From Nocardiopsis sp. FR4 (GTDB lineage Bacteria; Actinomycetota; Actinomycetes; Streptosporangiales; Streptosporangiaceae): a stretch of DNA of 64,000 nt. The position numbers and the translations under genes were made by a program. This document shows positions 1-8,227 of the stretch, piece by piece (position 1 is the stretch's first letter; every line of letters starts with the position of its first letter). The notes under the pieces are model-generated. The model did not search any database and was not told the origin of the DNA. It saw only the letters and a program-made list of their open reading frames with translations. The stretch is from positions 186,001 to 250,000 of the forward strand of contig NZ_VWVV01000004.1 in NCBI RefSeq assembly GCF_009830945.1, given 5' to 3'.

Positions 1-609
1 CGGCCGCTCCCCGCGCAGCAGGCGGTGCAGCGTTCTGCTGATCACGTAGGCGGGGCGCTGGCGGGGGCCGTAGACGTTGAAGTAGCGGACGATCGAGAGG
101 CGGAGCCCGAACCGGTGCGCGTAGGCGAGGGCGAGGTGCTCGGCCACGGCCTTGCTCGAGGAGTAGGACCACCGGTCGGCGGCCGTGCTGCCCAGCACCC
201 GGTCGGCGTCCTCGGCCCAGGGTGCGACCGGGTTCTTGCCGTAGACCTCGCTGGTGCTGGCGAGCACGAGCTTGGCCCGCGCCCGGCGGGCCAGGTCCAG
301 GACGTTGCGTGTGCCCAGTACGGAGGTGTCGACCACGTCGAGCGGATCGCTGAGGTACCGGTCGACCCCGACCAGGGAGGAGAGGTGGTAGACCTCGTCG
401 ACCCCGGTGACGTCCACGAGGCGGAGGGCCTCCGCGTCCCGTACGTCGCACGGGACGTGGCGCACCGCGGCCCGGTCGTCGCGGAGGTCCGGGGGCGCGG
501 GGGCCGGGTCGACCACGACGACGTCGTCACCGCGCCGGAGCAGCCGCTCCACCAGGTGTCCGCCGATGAAGCCGAACCCTCCGGTGACCAGGGACCTGCG
601 CGGGGTCAT
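1..609 (-). CDS. NAD-dependent sugar epimerase/decarboxylase (UDP-glucuronate decarboxylase-like), 3' end cut by window edge
   Basis: Extended short-chain dehydrogenase acting on a nucleotide sugar. The 203 visible residues begin MTPRRSLVTGGFGFIGG, with the GxxGxxG Rossmann motif near residues 10-16. They continue with STSEVYG, the YSSSK catalytic Tyr/Lys pair, and YFNVYGPRQ. This combination is typical of UDP-glucuronate decarboxylase and its 4-epimerase relatives. Its ATG (609-607) overlaps the UDP-glucose dehydrogenase stop in an ATGA junction, so the two are translationally coupled and probably consecutive steps: UDP-glucose to UDP-glucuronate, then C6 loss to a UDP-pentose or 4-ketopentose. 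The C-terminal third lies left of position 1. A plain C4 epimerase cannot be excluded without it. Confidence 0.88.
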   Translation of the reverse strand, partial: MTPRRSLVTGGFGFIGGHLVERLLRRGDDVVVVDPAPAPPDLRDDRAAVRHVPCDVRDAEALRLVDVTGVDEVYHLSSLVGVDRYLSDPLDVVDTSVLGTRNVLDLARRARAKLVLASTSEVYGKNPVAPWAEDADRVLGSTAADRWSYSSSKAVAEHLALAYAHRFGLRLSIVRYFNVYGPRQRPAYVISRTLHRLLRGERP

Positions 610-1958
610 CGGCCCACCCCCCGGTAGTGGAGCCCCAGCCCGCGGAGCCGGTCGACGGCGTCGGCCGTGAAGTGGGCGCGCCCGTCGAAGACCAGACAAG
701 GATCCGAGGCCAGGCTCCGCAGTCCCTCCGGAGTGATCTCCCCCCACTGCGGGTGCCCGGCGAGGAAGGCCACGGCGTCGGCGCCGCGCACCGCCTCCTC
801 CAGGGTGTCCGCCACCGTGTCGCCGAGCTGGGCGCGCACCAGTCCCGGATCGGCCAGCGGATCGAACATCCGCGTCTTCGCCCCGGCCGAGCGCAGGCGC
901 TCCACCACGCCCCGGACCGGGGTGTTGCGCAGGTCCCCGGTACCGCCCTTGAACGCCACCCCCAGTACGGCGACCGTCGCCGCCGCCGGGTCCCTGCCGA
1001 TCTTGACGAGTTCGTCGAGGATCGTCTGGGCGGTGTAGCCGGGCATCGCGTCGTTGACCTCGCGGGCCGTGCTGACCGTCCGCAGCCGCACCCCGCGGTC
1101 CAGCGCGACCTTCCAGGCCATCCACGGGTCCTTCGTCAGGCACGCCCCGCCCACGCCGATGCCGGGCCGCAGGATGTTGACGCTGCCGTCCCCCTTGGGC
1201 AGGGAGTTCGCGGCGCCGATGACGTCCATGACGTCGACGTCGAACACGGCGCAAAAACGTGCCAGTTCGTTGGCCACCGCGATGTTGGCGTCGATCCACC
1301 AGTTGGTGGCGAGCTTGACGGTCTCGGCGGCGTCGCTGCTGCCCAGCCTGCGAGTGGGGACGGAGAGCGTCCGCTCCCAGAAGCGGACCGCGGCGGCGGT
1401 GCCCTCCGGTCCGTCGCCCCCGACGAGGACCGTCAGTTCGCCCAGCTGCGTGAGGGCCTCCCCCTCCGCGAGCCGCTCCGGGCAGCAGACGAGGCCGAAG
1501 TCCGCCTCCTGCGCAAGGCCGCTCTGCTCCAGCAGCGGGGCCACGAGCGTCCTGGTCGTCCCCGGGACCACCGTGCTCTTGACGATGACCAGCTGCCCCG
1601 GGCGAAGCCTCTGCGCGATCTGCCAGCAGACCCCCTCCAGCTGGTCGGTCACCAAGGTGCCGTGCTCGTCGACGGGGGTGCCCACGGCGATCACCACGAC
1701 ATCGGCGTCCAGGAGGACGTCGTAGTCGGTGGTGAAGGACAGGAGCTCCGAGCCGGCGAGCCGGCTGAGCGCCTCCGCGACGCCGGGCTCGGGCACGTGG
1801 CACCTCCCCGCCCGCAGCTCCTCGACGAGGCCGGGGTCGCTCTCCACACCGACCACGGCGGTCCCGCGCTCGGCCAGGGCCACGCCGAGGCAGCAGCCGA
1901 CGTAGCCGAACCCCACGATCGCCACTCTCGGACTTCGGTCATCGGGCAAGAACCGCAT
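606..1958 (-). CDS. UDP-glucose/GDP-mannose dehydrogenase family protein
   Basis: NAD-dependent four-electron oxidation of a nucleotide sugar C6 alcohol to the uronate; UDP-glucose is the most likely substrate. The 450 aa have a complete family layout. The N-terminal Rossmann motif GFGYVG is at 16-21. The central domain has CPERLAEGEAL and the ETVKLATNWW helix (Lys215). The active-site cysteine is Cys273 in GIGVGGACLTKDP. The C-terminal UDP-binding domain contains GVAFKGGTGDLRNTP. The start is supported by AGGTGGAAGG just upstream. It sits 46 bp after the glycosyltransferase gene and overlaps the decarboxylase-like gene by ATGA. Cluster counterparts are CalS8 (calicheamicin) and MdpA1 (maduropeptin). 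The substrate is inferred from the neighbours. Confidence 0.93.
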   Translation of the reverse strand: MRFLPDDRSPRVAIVGFGYVGCCLGVALAERGTAVVGVESDPGLVEELRAGRCHVPEPGVAEALSRLAGSELLSFTTDYDVLLDADVVVIAVGTPVDEHGTLVTDQLEGVCWQIAQRLRPGQLVIVKSTVVPGTTRTLVAPLLEQSGLAQEADFGLVCCPERLAEGEALTQLGELTVLVGGDGPEGTAAAVRFWERTLSVPTRRLGSSDAAETVKLATNWWIDANIAVANELARFCAVFDVDVMDVIGAANSLPKGDGSVNILRPGIGVGGACLTKDPWMAWKVALDRGVRLRTVSTAREVNDAMPGYTAQTILDELVKIGRDPAAATVAVLGVAFKGGTGDLRNTPVRGVVERLRSAGAKTRMFDPLADPGLVRAQLGDTVADTLEEAVRGADAVAFLAGHPQWGEITPEGLRSLASDPCLVFDGRAHFTADAVDRLRGLGLHYRGVGR

Positions 1959-2004
1959 GGCCGCCTTCCACCTCGCTCCTACGTCCGGTTCTCCGTCCGG
2001 CGCC

Positions 2005-3138
2005 CTAGAACAGGGACTCCACGATCCTCTTCTCGGTCTCCACGGGGGTCGGCAGGGAGAGGATCTCGTCCCGTACCTCGGCAGTCGCCGAGCGCAGCGA
2101 CCGGTCGTCGAGGAGTCGGCGCAGGAGGGCGGGGTCGACCTCCTCCGGTGTGCTGACCAGGCCGATCCCGCGGTCCCGTACCGCGTTGCACGCGGTGTAC
2201 TGCAGCCGGTCCCGGGGGTCGGGGGTCAGCAGCTGCGGGAGCCCCGCCCCGACCGCGGTCAGTGTGGTGCCCCCTCCTCCGTGGTGGACGACGGCCGAGC
2301 AGTCGCGCAGCAGGGCGTGCAGGGGGGTCCACCCCACGGAGGTGACGTTGGACGGCAGCGGACCGAGCTCCGCGACGTCGATGTCACCGAGGGCGAGCAC
2401 GAAGTCCGCGGGCACGTCGGCCGCCGCGCGGAGGATCGGTTCGAGCATGCCGAGACCGAAGGTCTGGAGTTCGATGGTGCCCATCGTGACCGCCACCCGC
2501 GGCCGTTCGGGGGGCGGGGGGAGGCGGTCGCCGAGCACGCCGCCCCCGCCGTAGGGCACCCAGCGCATGAACCAGCCCTCCTCGGCCACCCCCGTGAGCA
2601 TGCTCGGCGGGAAGGACTCCACCGTGACGTCCGGCTTGGGGACGGAGAGGGCGTACCGTTCGCACAGGTCGCCCAGTTCAGCGGCGACCTCCTCGTGCAT
2701 GCGCCCGGTCCGCCACGCGCTCTGGTTGCGCTGTACCGCGGGCACACCGCAGCGGGCGGCGGCGAGCAGGCCCACCGTCGCGCCCTGGTCGTAGACCACG
2801 AGGTCGGGGCGCCAGCGGTCGACGAGGTCCATGGTGCGCTCGACCATCGGCCGGTTGACCGCCGCGATCTGGACCGCCCACTCCTCGATGTCGGCTTCCG
2901 GGCGCGCGGCCATCCTCGCGGCGAAGTCCGGGTGGTCCCTGGCCACCTGCTCGAACACGGCGACGGCGCTGTAGTCGGGTGCGACGTCGACGACCTCCAG
3001 TCCGGCGGCCGCCGCCCTCTCGGCGTGCTCGGCGATGGTGACGAGTACCTCGTGGCCGTCGGCCCGGAAGGCCCACGCCAGTTGAACGAGGGGGAAGAAG
3101 TGTCCGAGGCCTGGTGAGGACGAGAAGAGCACGCGCAT
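2005..3138 (-). CDS. GT1-family natural-product glycosyltransferase
   Basis: Transfers a sugar from an NDP donor to a small-molecule acceptor, most likely the enediyne aglycone or its sugar chain. The 377 aa start MRVLFSSSPGLGHFFPLVQLA, the GHxxP acceptor-domain signature of the GT-B fold. They end in a donor domain carrying the HHGGGGTT motif near residue 290 and the Pro/Asp loop LTPDPRDRLQYT. It resembles the CalG1-CalG3 / EryCIII side of GT1. The start follows AAAGGAA at good spacing. It is the second gene of the minus-strand sugar operon, so its natural donor is plausibly the aminopentose made by the flanking enzymes. Donor and acceptor are not decidable from sequence alone. Confidence 0.9.
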   Translation of the reverse strand: MRVLFSSSPGLGHFFPLVQLAWAFRADGHEVLVTIAEHAERAAAAGLEVVDVAPDYSAVAVFEQVARDHPDFAARMAARPEADIEEWAVQIAAVNRPMVERTMDLVDRWRPDLVVYDQGATVGLLAAARCGVPAVQRNQSAWRTGRMHEEVAAELGDLCERYALSVPKPDVTVESFPPSMLTGVAEEGWFMRWVPYGGGGVLGDRLPPPPERPRVAVTMGTIELQTFGLGMLEPILRAAADVPADFVLALGDIDVAELGPLPSNVTSVGWTPLHALLRDCSAVVHHGGGGTTLTAVGAGLPQLLTPDPRDRLQYTACNAVRDRGIGLVSTPEEVDPALLRRLLDDRSLRSATAEVRDEILSLPTPVETEKRIVESLF

Positions 3139-3216
3139 GCTTCGGTTCCTTTGCTCATGTGCAGGGGTGTGCGGCCGGGGCGTCCCGGCCCGCCGGACGG
3201 GGTTCGCGGAGGCGCG

Positions 3217-4344
3217 TCACCAGCCCGACCTGATCGCGTCGACGACGCGGCCGCGGTCCTCGTCCGACAGCCACCAGCCGACCGGGACGTAGACGATCCG
3301 GTCGTGGACGCTGTCCAGGCCGGGGAGCTCGCTCCGGAACGGGGCCGCGCAGGTGTGCTCGTCATTGCGCCGGGAGATGAGGCTGGTCATGATCCCCGCG
3401 TCCGCCATCATGCGCATGAAGGACGCGCGGTCGTCGACCTTGAGGGGGTAGGCCCAGAACGAGGGTTCGCGGTCCTGCGCCCGCTCGGTGTGCTCCACTC
3501 CGGGGACGGAGGCGAGCTCCTTGTCGTAGTAGGCGGCGTTCTCCCTGTGCCGCGCCAGAAGCGGGTCGACGATCCGCAGGTTGGACATGCCGATCGCCGC
3601 CGCGGTGTCGTTCATCGGGAAGCGGAAGCCCCACTCGGGGACGTCGTAGTCGCCCCGGGCGCGGTCCGCCGCGCGGTCGATGCCGAACCACCTCCGGAGC
3701 ACGGCGCGGCGGTGCAGCTCCTCCTCCGGGAGGACCACCAGGCCTCCCCCGCCGCAGGTGAGGAGTTTGATGGCCTGGAAGCTGTAGACGCAGGTGTTGC
3801 CGTGGTTGCCCAACGGCAGACCGCGGTAGGTCGCGCCCCACGCCTGGGCGCAGTCCTCGACCACCGGGGGGCGGAACCCGAGGCGGCTCTCGGCCCGGTC
3901 CACGATCCCGCGCAGCCGGTCGAGGTCCACGGGGTACCCGAGCCAGTGCACGACCATGATCGCCCTGGTACTGGGGGAGATCTTGCGTTCCAGGTCGTCG
4001 AGGTCGACGTTCAGCGTGTCCGGGTCGACGTCGACCCAGCGGATGCGCATGCCGTTGGCGAGGATGGGCCAGTTCGTGCCCTCGAAGGTGAGCGGTGACG
4101 CCAGGACCTCCCCCGGTTCGGAATCGGGGGGGCCGCCGCCGTGTCCGGTGACCAGGCTCAGTGCGAGGTGGAGGCCCGAGGTGCCGCAGTTGACCGCGGT
4201 GACCCTGGTGTTGCCCAGGCGCTGTCCGAGCTCGGCCTCGAACTCCTCCACGCGCGGGCCGTGTTCCAGCTGGCCGCTGCGCAGGACCTCGGCGACGCGG
4301 TCGGGGGCTTCCTCCGACATCGCGACCTTGAACAGCGGAATCAT
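3217..4344 (-). CDS. DegT/DnrJ/EryC1/StrS-family sugar aminotransferase
   Basis: PLP-dependent transamination of a keto-sugar nucleotide. The start chosen (MIPLFKVAMSEE) has GAGGGGAG six bases upstream, giving 375 aa; an upstream ATG at 4392 is in frame but lacks a ribosome site. Visible motifs are NCGTSGLHLAL, VEDCAQAWG (Asp164 for the pyridine nitrogen, Gln167 stacking) and YSFQAIKLLTCGGGG, with the Schiff-base Lys193. The ArnB-like IKLLTCGGGG pattern and the adjacent UDP-glucose dehydrogenase and decarboxylase-like genes argue for C4 amination of a UDP-4-ketopentose, as by CalS13 (calicheamicin) or MdpA4 (maduropeptin). It is the first gene of the minus-strand operon 4344 to 1. Confidence 0.92.
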   Translation of the reverse strand: MIPLFKVAMSEEAPDRVAEVLRSGQLEHGPRVEEFEAELGQRLGNTRVTAVNCGTSGLHLALSLVTGHGGGPPDSEPGEVLASPLTFEGTNWPILANGMRIRWVDVDPDTLNVDLDDLERKISPSTRAIMVVHWLGYPVDLDRLRGIVDRAESRLGFRPPVVEDCAQAWGATYRGLPLGNHGNTCVYSFQAIKLLTCGGGGLVVLPEEELHRRAVLRRWFGIDRAADRARGDYDVPEWGFRFPMNDTAAAIGMSNLRIVDPLLARHRENAAYYDKELASVPGVEHTERAQDREPSFWAYPLKVDDRASFMRMMADAGIMTSLISRRNDEHTCAAPFRSELPGLDSVHDRIVYVPVGWWLSDEDRGRVVDAIRSGW

Positions 4345-4548
4345 CCCGGCTCCCCTCATCAGTCGCTCGCACGTCGACCTCGACCACCGCACACCACATC
4401 GTCATTCGAAATATGATTTTAAAGCTAAGGCGAGGAGATAGGCAAGCATGTCGGAAAAACGAAGCTACACACTTGAATATTAGACAGCTGCATGGGATTT
4501 TGTCCTTGGGTCGCCGAGTACACCCGCAGGACCAGAGGGAGCACAGGG
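4345..4548. promoter_or_regulatory. AT-rich divergent promoter region between the two sugar operons
   Basis: This 204-bp gap separates the minus-strand aminotransferase operon from the plus-strand reductase/glycosyltransferase pair. Positions about 4405-4505 are strikingly AT-rich for this genome (for example CGAAATATGATTTTAAAGC). No single -35/-10 pair is convincing on either strand. The composition and divergent layout suggest both promoters, and perhaps an operator, lie here. Confidence 0.5.
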
Positions 4549-5550
4549 ATGCCGCACCAGGGCCAGCTGCACACCCGCCTGGGCAGGACAGGACTGCACG
4601 TCAGCCGACTCTGCCTCGGTACGGTCAACTTCGGAGGCAGGGTCGAGGAACCCGAGGCCGGGGCGCTGCTGGACCACGCGCTCGCCCGGGGCATCGACTT
4701 CATCGACACTGCGGACATGTACGGCTGGCGGGTCCACCGGGGCTTCACAGAGGAGATGATCGGCCGGTGGCTGGCCAGGAGCCCCTCCCGGCGGGACGCG
4801 GTCGTCCTGGCCACCAAGGTCGGCAACCCCGTCGGAGAGGGGCCGAACGACGGGGGCCTGTCCGCCCGTCACATCATCTCCGCCTGTGAGGCGTCGTTGC
4901 GGCGGCTCGGCACCGAGTGGATAGACCTGTACCAGATGCACCGGATGGACCCGGGCGTCGTCTGGGACGAGGTGTGGCAGGCGATGGAGACCCTGACCGC
5001 CCAGGGGAAGATCCGCTACGTCGGATCGTCCAACTTCAGCGGCTGGGGCCTGGCCTCGTGCCAGGAGTCCGCGCTGCGGAGGGGGTTCCTCGGGCTTGCC
5101 TCGGAGCAGTGCCTGTACAACCTCGTCACCCGCCAGCCGGAGCTGGAGACCGTCCCGGCGGCCTCCGCCTACGGGATCGGGGTCCTCGTCTGGTCGCCCC
5201 TCCACGGCGGACTGCTCAGCGGTGCGCTGCACAAGCGCTCGCGGGGGACTGCGGTCAAATCGGCCCAGGGGCGGGCCGAGTCAGCCCTCCCCAGGCACCG
5301 CCGTGCCCTTGAGGCCTTCGAGGACCTCTGCAAGGACCTGGAGCGCGATCCCGCCGAGGTGGGGCTGTCCTGGGTCCTCACCCGTCCGGGAGTCACCTCG
5401 GCGGTCATCGGCCCGCGTACGCCCGAGCACGTCGACGGGGCTCTGCGGGCCTTGGCGGAGCCGCTTGACGCATCGGCCCTCGCCAGGCTCGACGCGCTGT
5501 TCCCACCGATCGGGCGGGGCGGTCCGGCGCCCGACGCCTGGCTGGAGTGA
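4549..5550 (+). CDS. Aldo/keto reductase, deoxysugar 2,3-reductase type (AKR12-like)
   Basis: NADPH-dependent reductase with a TIM-barrel fold. Starting at MPHQGQLHTRLG (GAGGGAG seven bases upstream) gives 333 aa with a complete tetrad: Asp53, Tyr58 (IDFIDTADMYG), Lys90 (LATKVG) and His131 (LYQMHRMD). The C-terminal cofactor loop has AVIGPRTPEHVDGAL. Close-looking families are the sugar 2,3-reductases that act after 2,3-dehydration of an NDP-4-keto-6-deoxyhexose, and VoltageK beta-subunit-like AKRs. Its neighbour 44 bp downstream is a glycosyltransferase, which favours a sugar role. No 2,3-dehydratase, 4,6-dehydratase or nucleotidyltransferase is visible here; they would have to lie left of the window or elsewhere. 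Confidence 0.87.
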   Translation: MPHQGQLHTRLGRTGLHVSRLCLGTVNFGGRVEEPEAGALLDHALARGIDFIDTADMYGWRVHRGFTEEMIGRWLARSPSRRDAVVLATKVGNPVGEGPNDGGLSARHIISACEASLRRLGTEWIDLYQMHRMDPGVVWDEVWQAMETLTAQGKIRYVGSSNFSGWGLASCQESALRRGFLGLASEQCLYNLVTRQPELETVPAASAYGIGVLVWSPLHGGLLSGALHKRSRGTAVKSAQGRAESALPRHRRALEAFEDLCKDLERDPAEVGLSWVLTRPGVTSAVIGPRTPEHVDGALRALAEPLDASALARLDALFPPIGRGGPAPDAWLE

Positions 5551-5594
5551 GGCGCCGGGCACCGTCCACCACAGCCCACGAGGAAAGGGCCACC

Positions 5595-6809
5595 ATGAGC
5601 CACATCCTGTTCGTCAACGTGGCCCAGCGCGGCCACGTCTACCCGACCCTGACGACGGTCACCGAGCTGGTGCGGCGCGGACACAGCGTCAGCTACACGA
5701 GCACCTCCGAACTCGCCGGGCAGATCGAGGCCGCGGGCGCCGAGGTCGTCCCCTACACCTCGGCGATCACCCCGGAGAACACCGCCGAGGCCTTCGCCCG
5801 CGACGACGGGTCGGCGGCGCACATGCTCTACCTCGCCGAGAACGCGGCGATCCTGCGCGCCGCACGAGCCGGCACCGCACCGCAGCCACCCGACCTGGTG
5901 GTCTACGGCGACTTCCCCATCATCGCCGGGCAGGTGCTCGCGCACCGGTGGCGGCGGCCGGCGGTCAGGACGAGCGCGGCGTTCGCCTCCGACGAGAGGT
6001 ACTCGTTCTCGCGGGACCTCGTCGAGTCAGCCGGGTTCGAGGACCCCCTGACGGTGCCCCGGTTCCGCGAGCGCCTGGCGGCGCTGTTGGCCGAGGAGGG
6101 ACTCGGCGTCTCGGCGGAGGAGTGCTGGAACCGGGTGGAGGACTCCAACCTCGTGTTCCTCCCGCGCTCCTTCCAGATCGCCGGCGAGGGGTTCGACGAG
6201 CGCTTCGCCTTCGTCGGCCCCTGTCTGGGCGACCGCGGCTTCCTCGGTTCGTGGAAACCTCCCCAGGGCGACCCGCCGGTCGTGCTCGTCTCGCTGGGGA
6301 CGACCTTCGGCAGCCGTCCCGAGTTCTTCCGGGAGTGCGCGCGGGCGTTCGGCGGCACGCCCTGGCACGTGGTGGTCACGCTCGGGGGGCACCTGTCCCC
6401 GGAGGACCTGGGGCCCCTGCCCCCGAACGTCGAGGCCCATGACTGGGTGTCGCACCAGGCCGTGCTCGAACACGCCCGCGTGTGTGTGACGCACGGCGGA
6501 ATGGGGACGCTCATGGAGGCCTTCTCCCGGGGGCGCCCGGCCGTGTGCGTTCCGCACTCCCCGGACGTGGCGCCCATGGTGCGCCAGGTCGGCGCGCTGT
6601 CGTTGGGTGCGGTGCTGCCTCCGGGGGAAGCGGACGCCACGAAGATCCGGGAACAGGTGGAGCGAGTGTCGCAGGACGAGCGGATCTTGGAGCGCGTGGG
6701 GCGGCTGCGCCGCGAGATACGTTCGGGCGGCCCCTCACGCGCCGCCGACGCGCTGGAGGACTGTCTCGCCCGTTCACAGCGCGGGCCCGGTGCCCCCCGC
6801 CGCACATGA
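5595..6809 (+). CDS. MGT/OleD-like GT1 glycosyltransferase
   Basis: A second GT-B natural-product glycosyltransferase, 404 aa from ATG 5595, with AGGAAAGG six bases upstream. The N-terminus MSHILFVNVAQRGHVYPTL has the acceptor-domain GHxxP motif. The donor domain contains VVLVSLGTTFG and THGGMGTLMEAF, followed by GRPAVCVPHSPD. The single G-M-G variant of the HGG loop and overall length place it with macrolide-inactivating and CalG4-like transferases rather than with the DUF1205-type enzyme at 2005-3138. Two different transferases imply at least two sugars, or one tailoring and one self-protection enzyme. It ends six bases from the convergent methyltransferase gene. Confidence 0.9.
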   Translation: MSHILFVNVAQRGHVYPTLTTVTELVRRGHSVSYTSTSELAGQIEAAGAEVVPYTSAITPENTAEAFARDDGSAAHMLYLAENAAILRAARAGTAPQPPDLVVYGDFPIIAGQVLAHRWRRPAVRTSAAFASDERYSFSRDLVESAGFEDPLTVPRFRERLAALLAEEGLGVSAEECWNRVEDSNLVFLPRSFQIAGEGFDERFAFVGPCLGDRGFLGSWKPPQGDPPVVLVSLGTTFGSRPEFFRECARAFGGTPWHVVVTLGGHLSPEDLGPLPPNVEAHDWVSHQAVLEHARVCVTHGGMGTLMEAFSRGRPAVCVPHSPDVAPMVRQVGALSLGAVLPPGEADATKIREQVERVSQDERILERVGRLRREIRSGGPSRAADALEDCLARSQRGPGAPRRT

Positions 6810-6814
6810 GCGGA

Positions 6815-7630
6815 TCAACCGCGGACCGCGAGGACCTGCCAGAACCGCGCGGTGTTCCGGAACTCCTCCCGGTCGCACAGCGCCACCTCCAGGCGGTACA
6901 GCTCCTCGAAGAAGTCCGCGTCGTGCTTGCGCTCGTCGTCGGCGACCAGGTCGGTGACACAGCGCAGGCCGAAGCGGTGCGTCAGCGAGCAGCCGCTGCG
7001 CAGCAGAGCGTCTTCGACGGTGCCCCGCTCGACTCTGCGCATGTCGTGGCCGAAGGTCTCGGAACGCACGGTGGCGGTGCCGAGCACTGCGAGCGCGGCG
7101 GAGGGGTCGGACCGGCGCACCGCCGCGGCCAGCACGTCCATCGCCGGGTTGGGCGCCAGCACGGAGACGACCCCTCCGACCCGGGCGCTGCGGGCAACCA
7201 GGTCCACGGTCGCGCCGACGTCGGCCGTGTACTGCACGACGTTGTGGCACAGGACGAGGTCGTAGCCGCTTCCGGCAGCGCCGTCCGGACCCGCCGGGGC
7301 CGCTTCCTCCAGGTCGGCGCAGACGACGCGGACGCTCCCCGCCAGCCCCTCGGCGGCGGCCCTCTCCCGGGCCCGCCGCAAGAGCGTCGGAGCACCGTCG
7401 AGGATCGTGACCTGGTGCCCGAGCGCGGCCAGGGGCAGGCTGTCGGCTCCGTCCCCGCCGCCGATGTCGAGCACCCGGCACCCGGGCCCCAGGGACTCCA
7501 GCGCGGTGGCGAGTGTGTGCGCCACGAGCAGGTAGCGCATCCTGCCCCACGGCGTCTCCCGCCATCGCGCCCAGGAGTCGGCCCCCCGGTCGAACGTGCC
7601 GGGGCCGGTTCCCTCGGGTACGACAGACAT
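6815..7630 (-). CDS. Class I SAM-dependent methyltransferase
   Basis: Rossmann-fold methyltransferase, 271 aa from MSVVPEGTGPG. The SAM-binding motif VLDIGGGDGADSLPLA is at about 53-68, an acidic post-II residue follows in VTILDGAP, and motif IV-like DLVLCHNVVQY comes later. The FDRGADSWARWRETPWGRMRY opening resembles SmtA/CmoM-type enzymes, but in this setting an N- or O-methyltransferase for a sugar or the polyketide is equally plausible. A TAGTAT hexamer ends seven bases before the ATG with no proper ribosome site between, so a leaderless mRNA is likely. The acceptor is unknown. Confidence 0.85.
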   Translation of the reverse strand: MSVVPEGTGPGTFDRGADSWARWRETPWGRMRYLLVAHTLATALESLGPGCRVLDIGGGDGADSLPLAALGHQVTILDGAPTLLRRARERAAAEGLAGSVRVVCADLEEAAPAGPDGAAGSGYDLVLCHNVVQYTADVGATVDLVARSARVGGVVSVLAPNPAMDVLAAAVRRSDPSAALAVLGTATVRSETFGHDMRRVERGTVEDALLRSGCSLTHRFGLRCVTDLVADDERKHDADFFEELYRLEVALCDREEFRNTARFWQVLAVRG

Positions 7631-7637
7631 GCCCCTG

Positions 7638-7643
7638 ATACTA
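7638..7643 (-). promoter_or_regulatory. Candidate -10 of a leaderless promoter for the methyltransferase gene
   Basis: TAGTAT (TANNNT consensus) lies exactly seven bases upstream of the ATG at 7630, the spacing that puts the transcription start on the start codon. The -35 region (TTCTTC, 17 bases further) is weak. Confidence 0.45.
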
Positions 7644-8227
7644 CTGCGGCGGCGACCCCGGAAGAAGGGGGAATGGCCTTTCAGTCCGGACACCGCCGGA
7701 GACGGTCTCTCGCAAGACGGTTGAACCGGCATGTCGATCGGGAGAATCTTCCATTAAAAAGGATTAACTTTTTCACCAATAAAACCCTTGACATATAGGG
7801 GAAGAAACCAGGGGTCCATCACGGAAGGCTGGCCGCGAAAGCCTCGGACGTCCCGTGGGCGCGAACTGCGCCCACCAGCGGCGACACGTGCCCGGGAGCC
7901 CTCCGCCTCAGGTCGAACAGGCCGACCGCCGCTCGCCCGGCCGACGCGAACAGTCGGATCGGTGCCGACCCGAATGGGCCGGGGCCCGTCCGCACCTCCC
8001 GGAACCGTCCACCCCAGAGCGCGGAACCCTGTCCACAGACCGCGAACCGAGCCCGAAGGCCTCTTGCCCAGTGACGGGACACCACTGGGCACCCGCTCCC
8101 CTCGGATGGACGGCCCGGGCCTGAACCCACGGACACCGAGGCGCAGAACCCCGGCTCCGCGACCGCGTCCCGTACGCGGCGCCCCGTCGGCAAACCGGCG
8201 ATTTCCAGAAGGAGGACTAACGAGACA
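7644..8227. other. Intergenic region between methyltransferase and AraC genes, with an AT-rich island
   Basis: About 580 bp with no ORF whose codon use or residues look real. Positions 7750-7800 form an AT-rich island with an inverted repeat (AAAAAG at 7756-7761 and CTTTTT at 7768-7773) and a TTGACA at 7788-7793 that has no good -10 at 16-18 bases. This is the obvious place for the AraC gene's promoter and operators. The remainder is GC-rich and featureless apart from AAGGAGG before the AraC start. Confidence 0.5.

Noticed and set aside
7788-7793. TTGACA as the -35 of the AraC gene promoter
   Set aside because: No TANNNT-like -10 lies 16-18 bases downstream; the hexamer may be coincidental within an AT-rich island.
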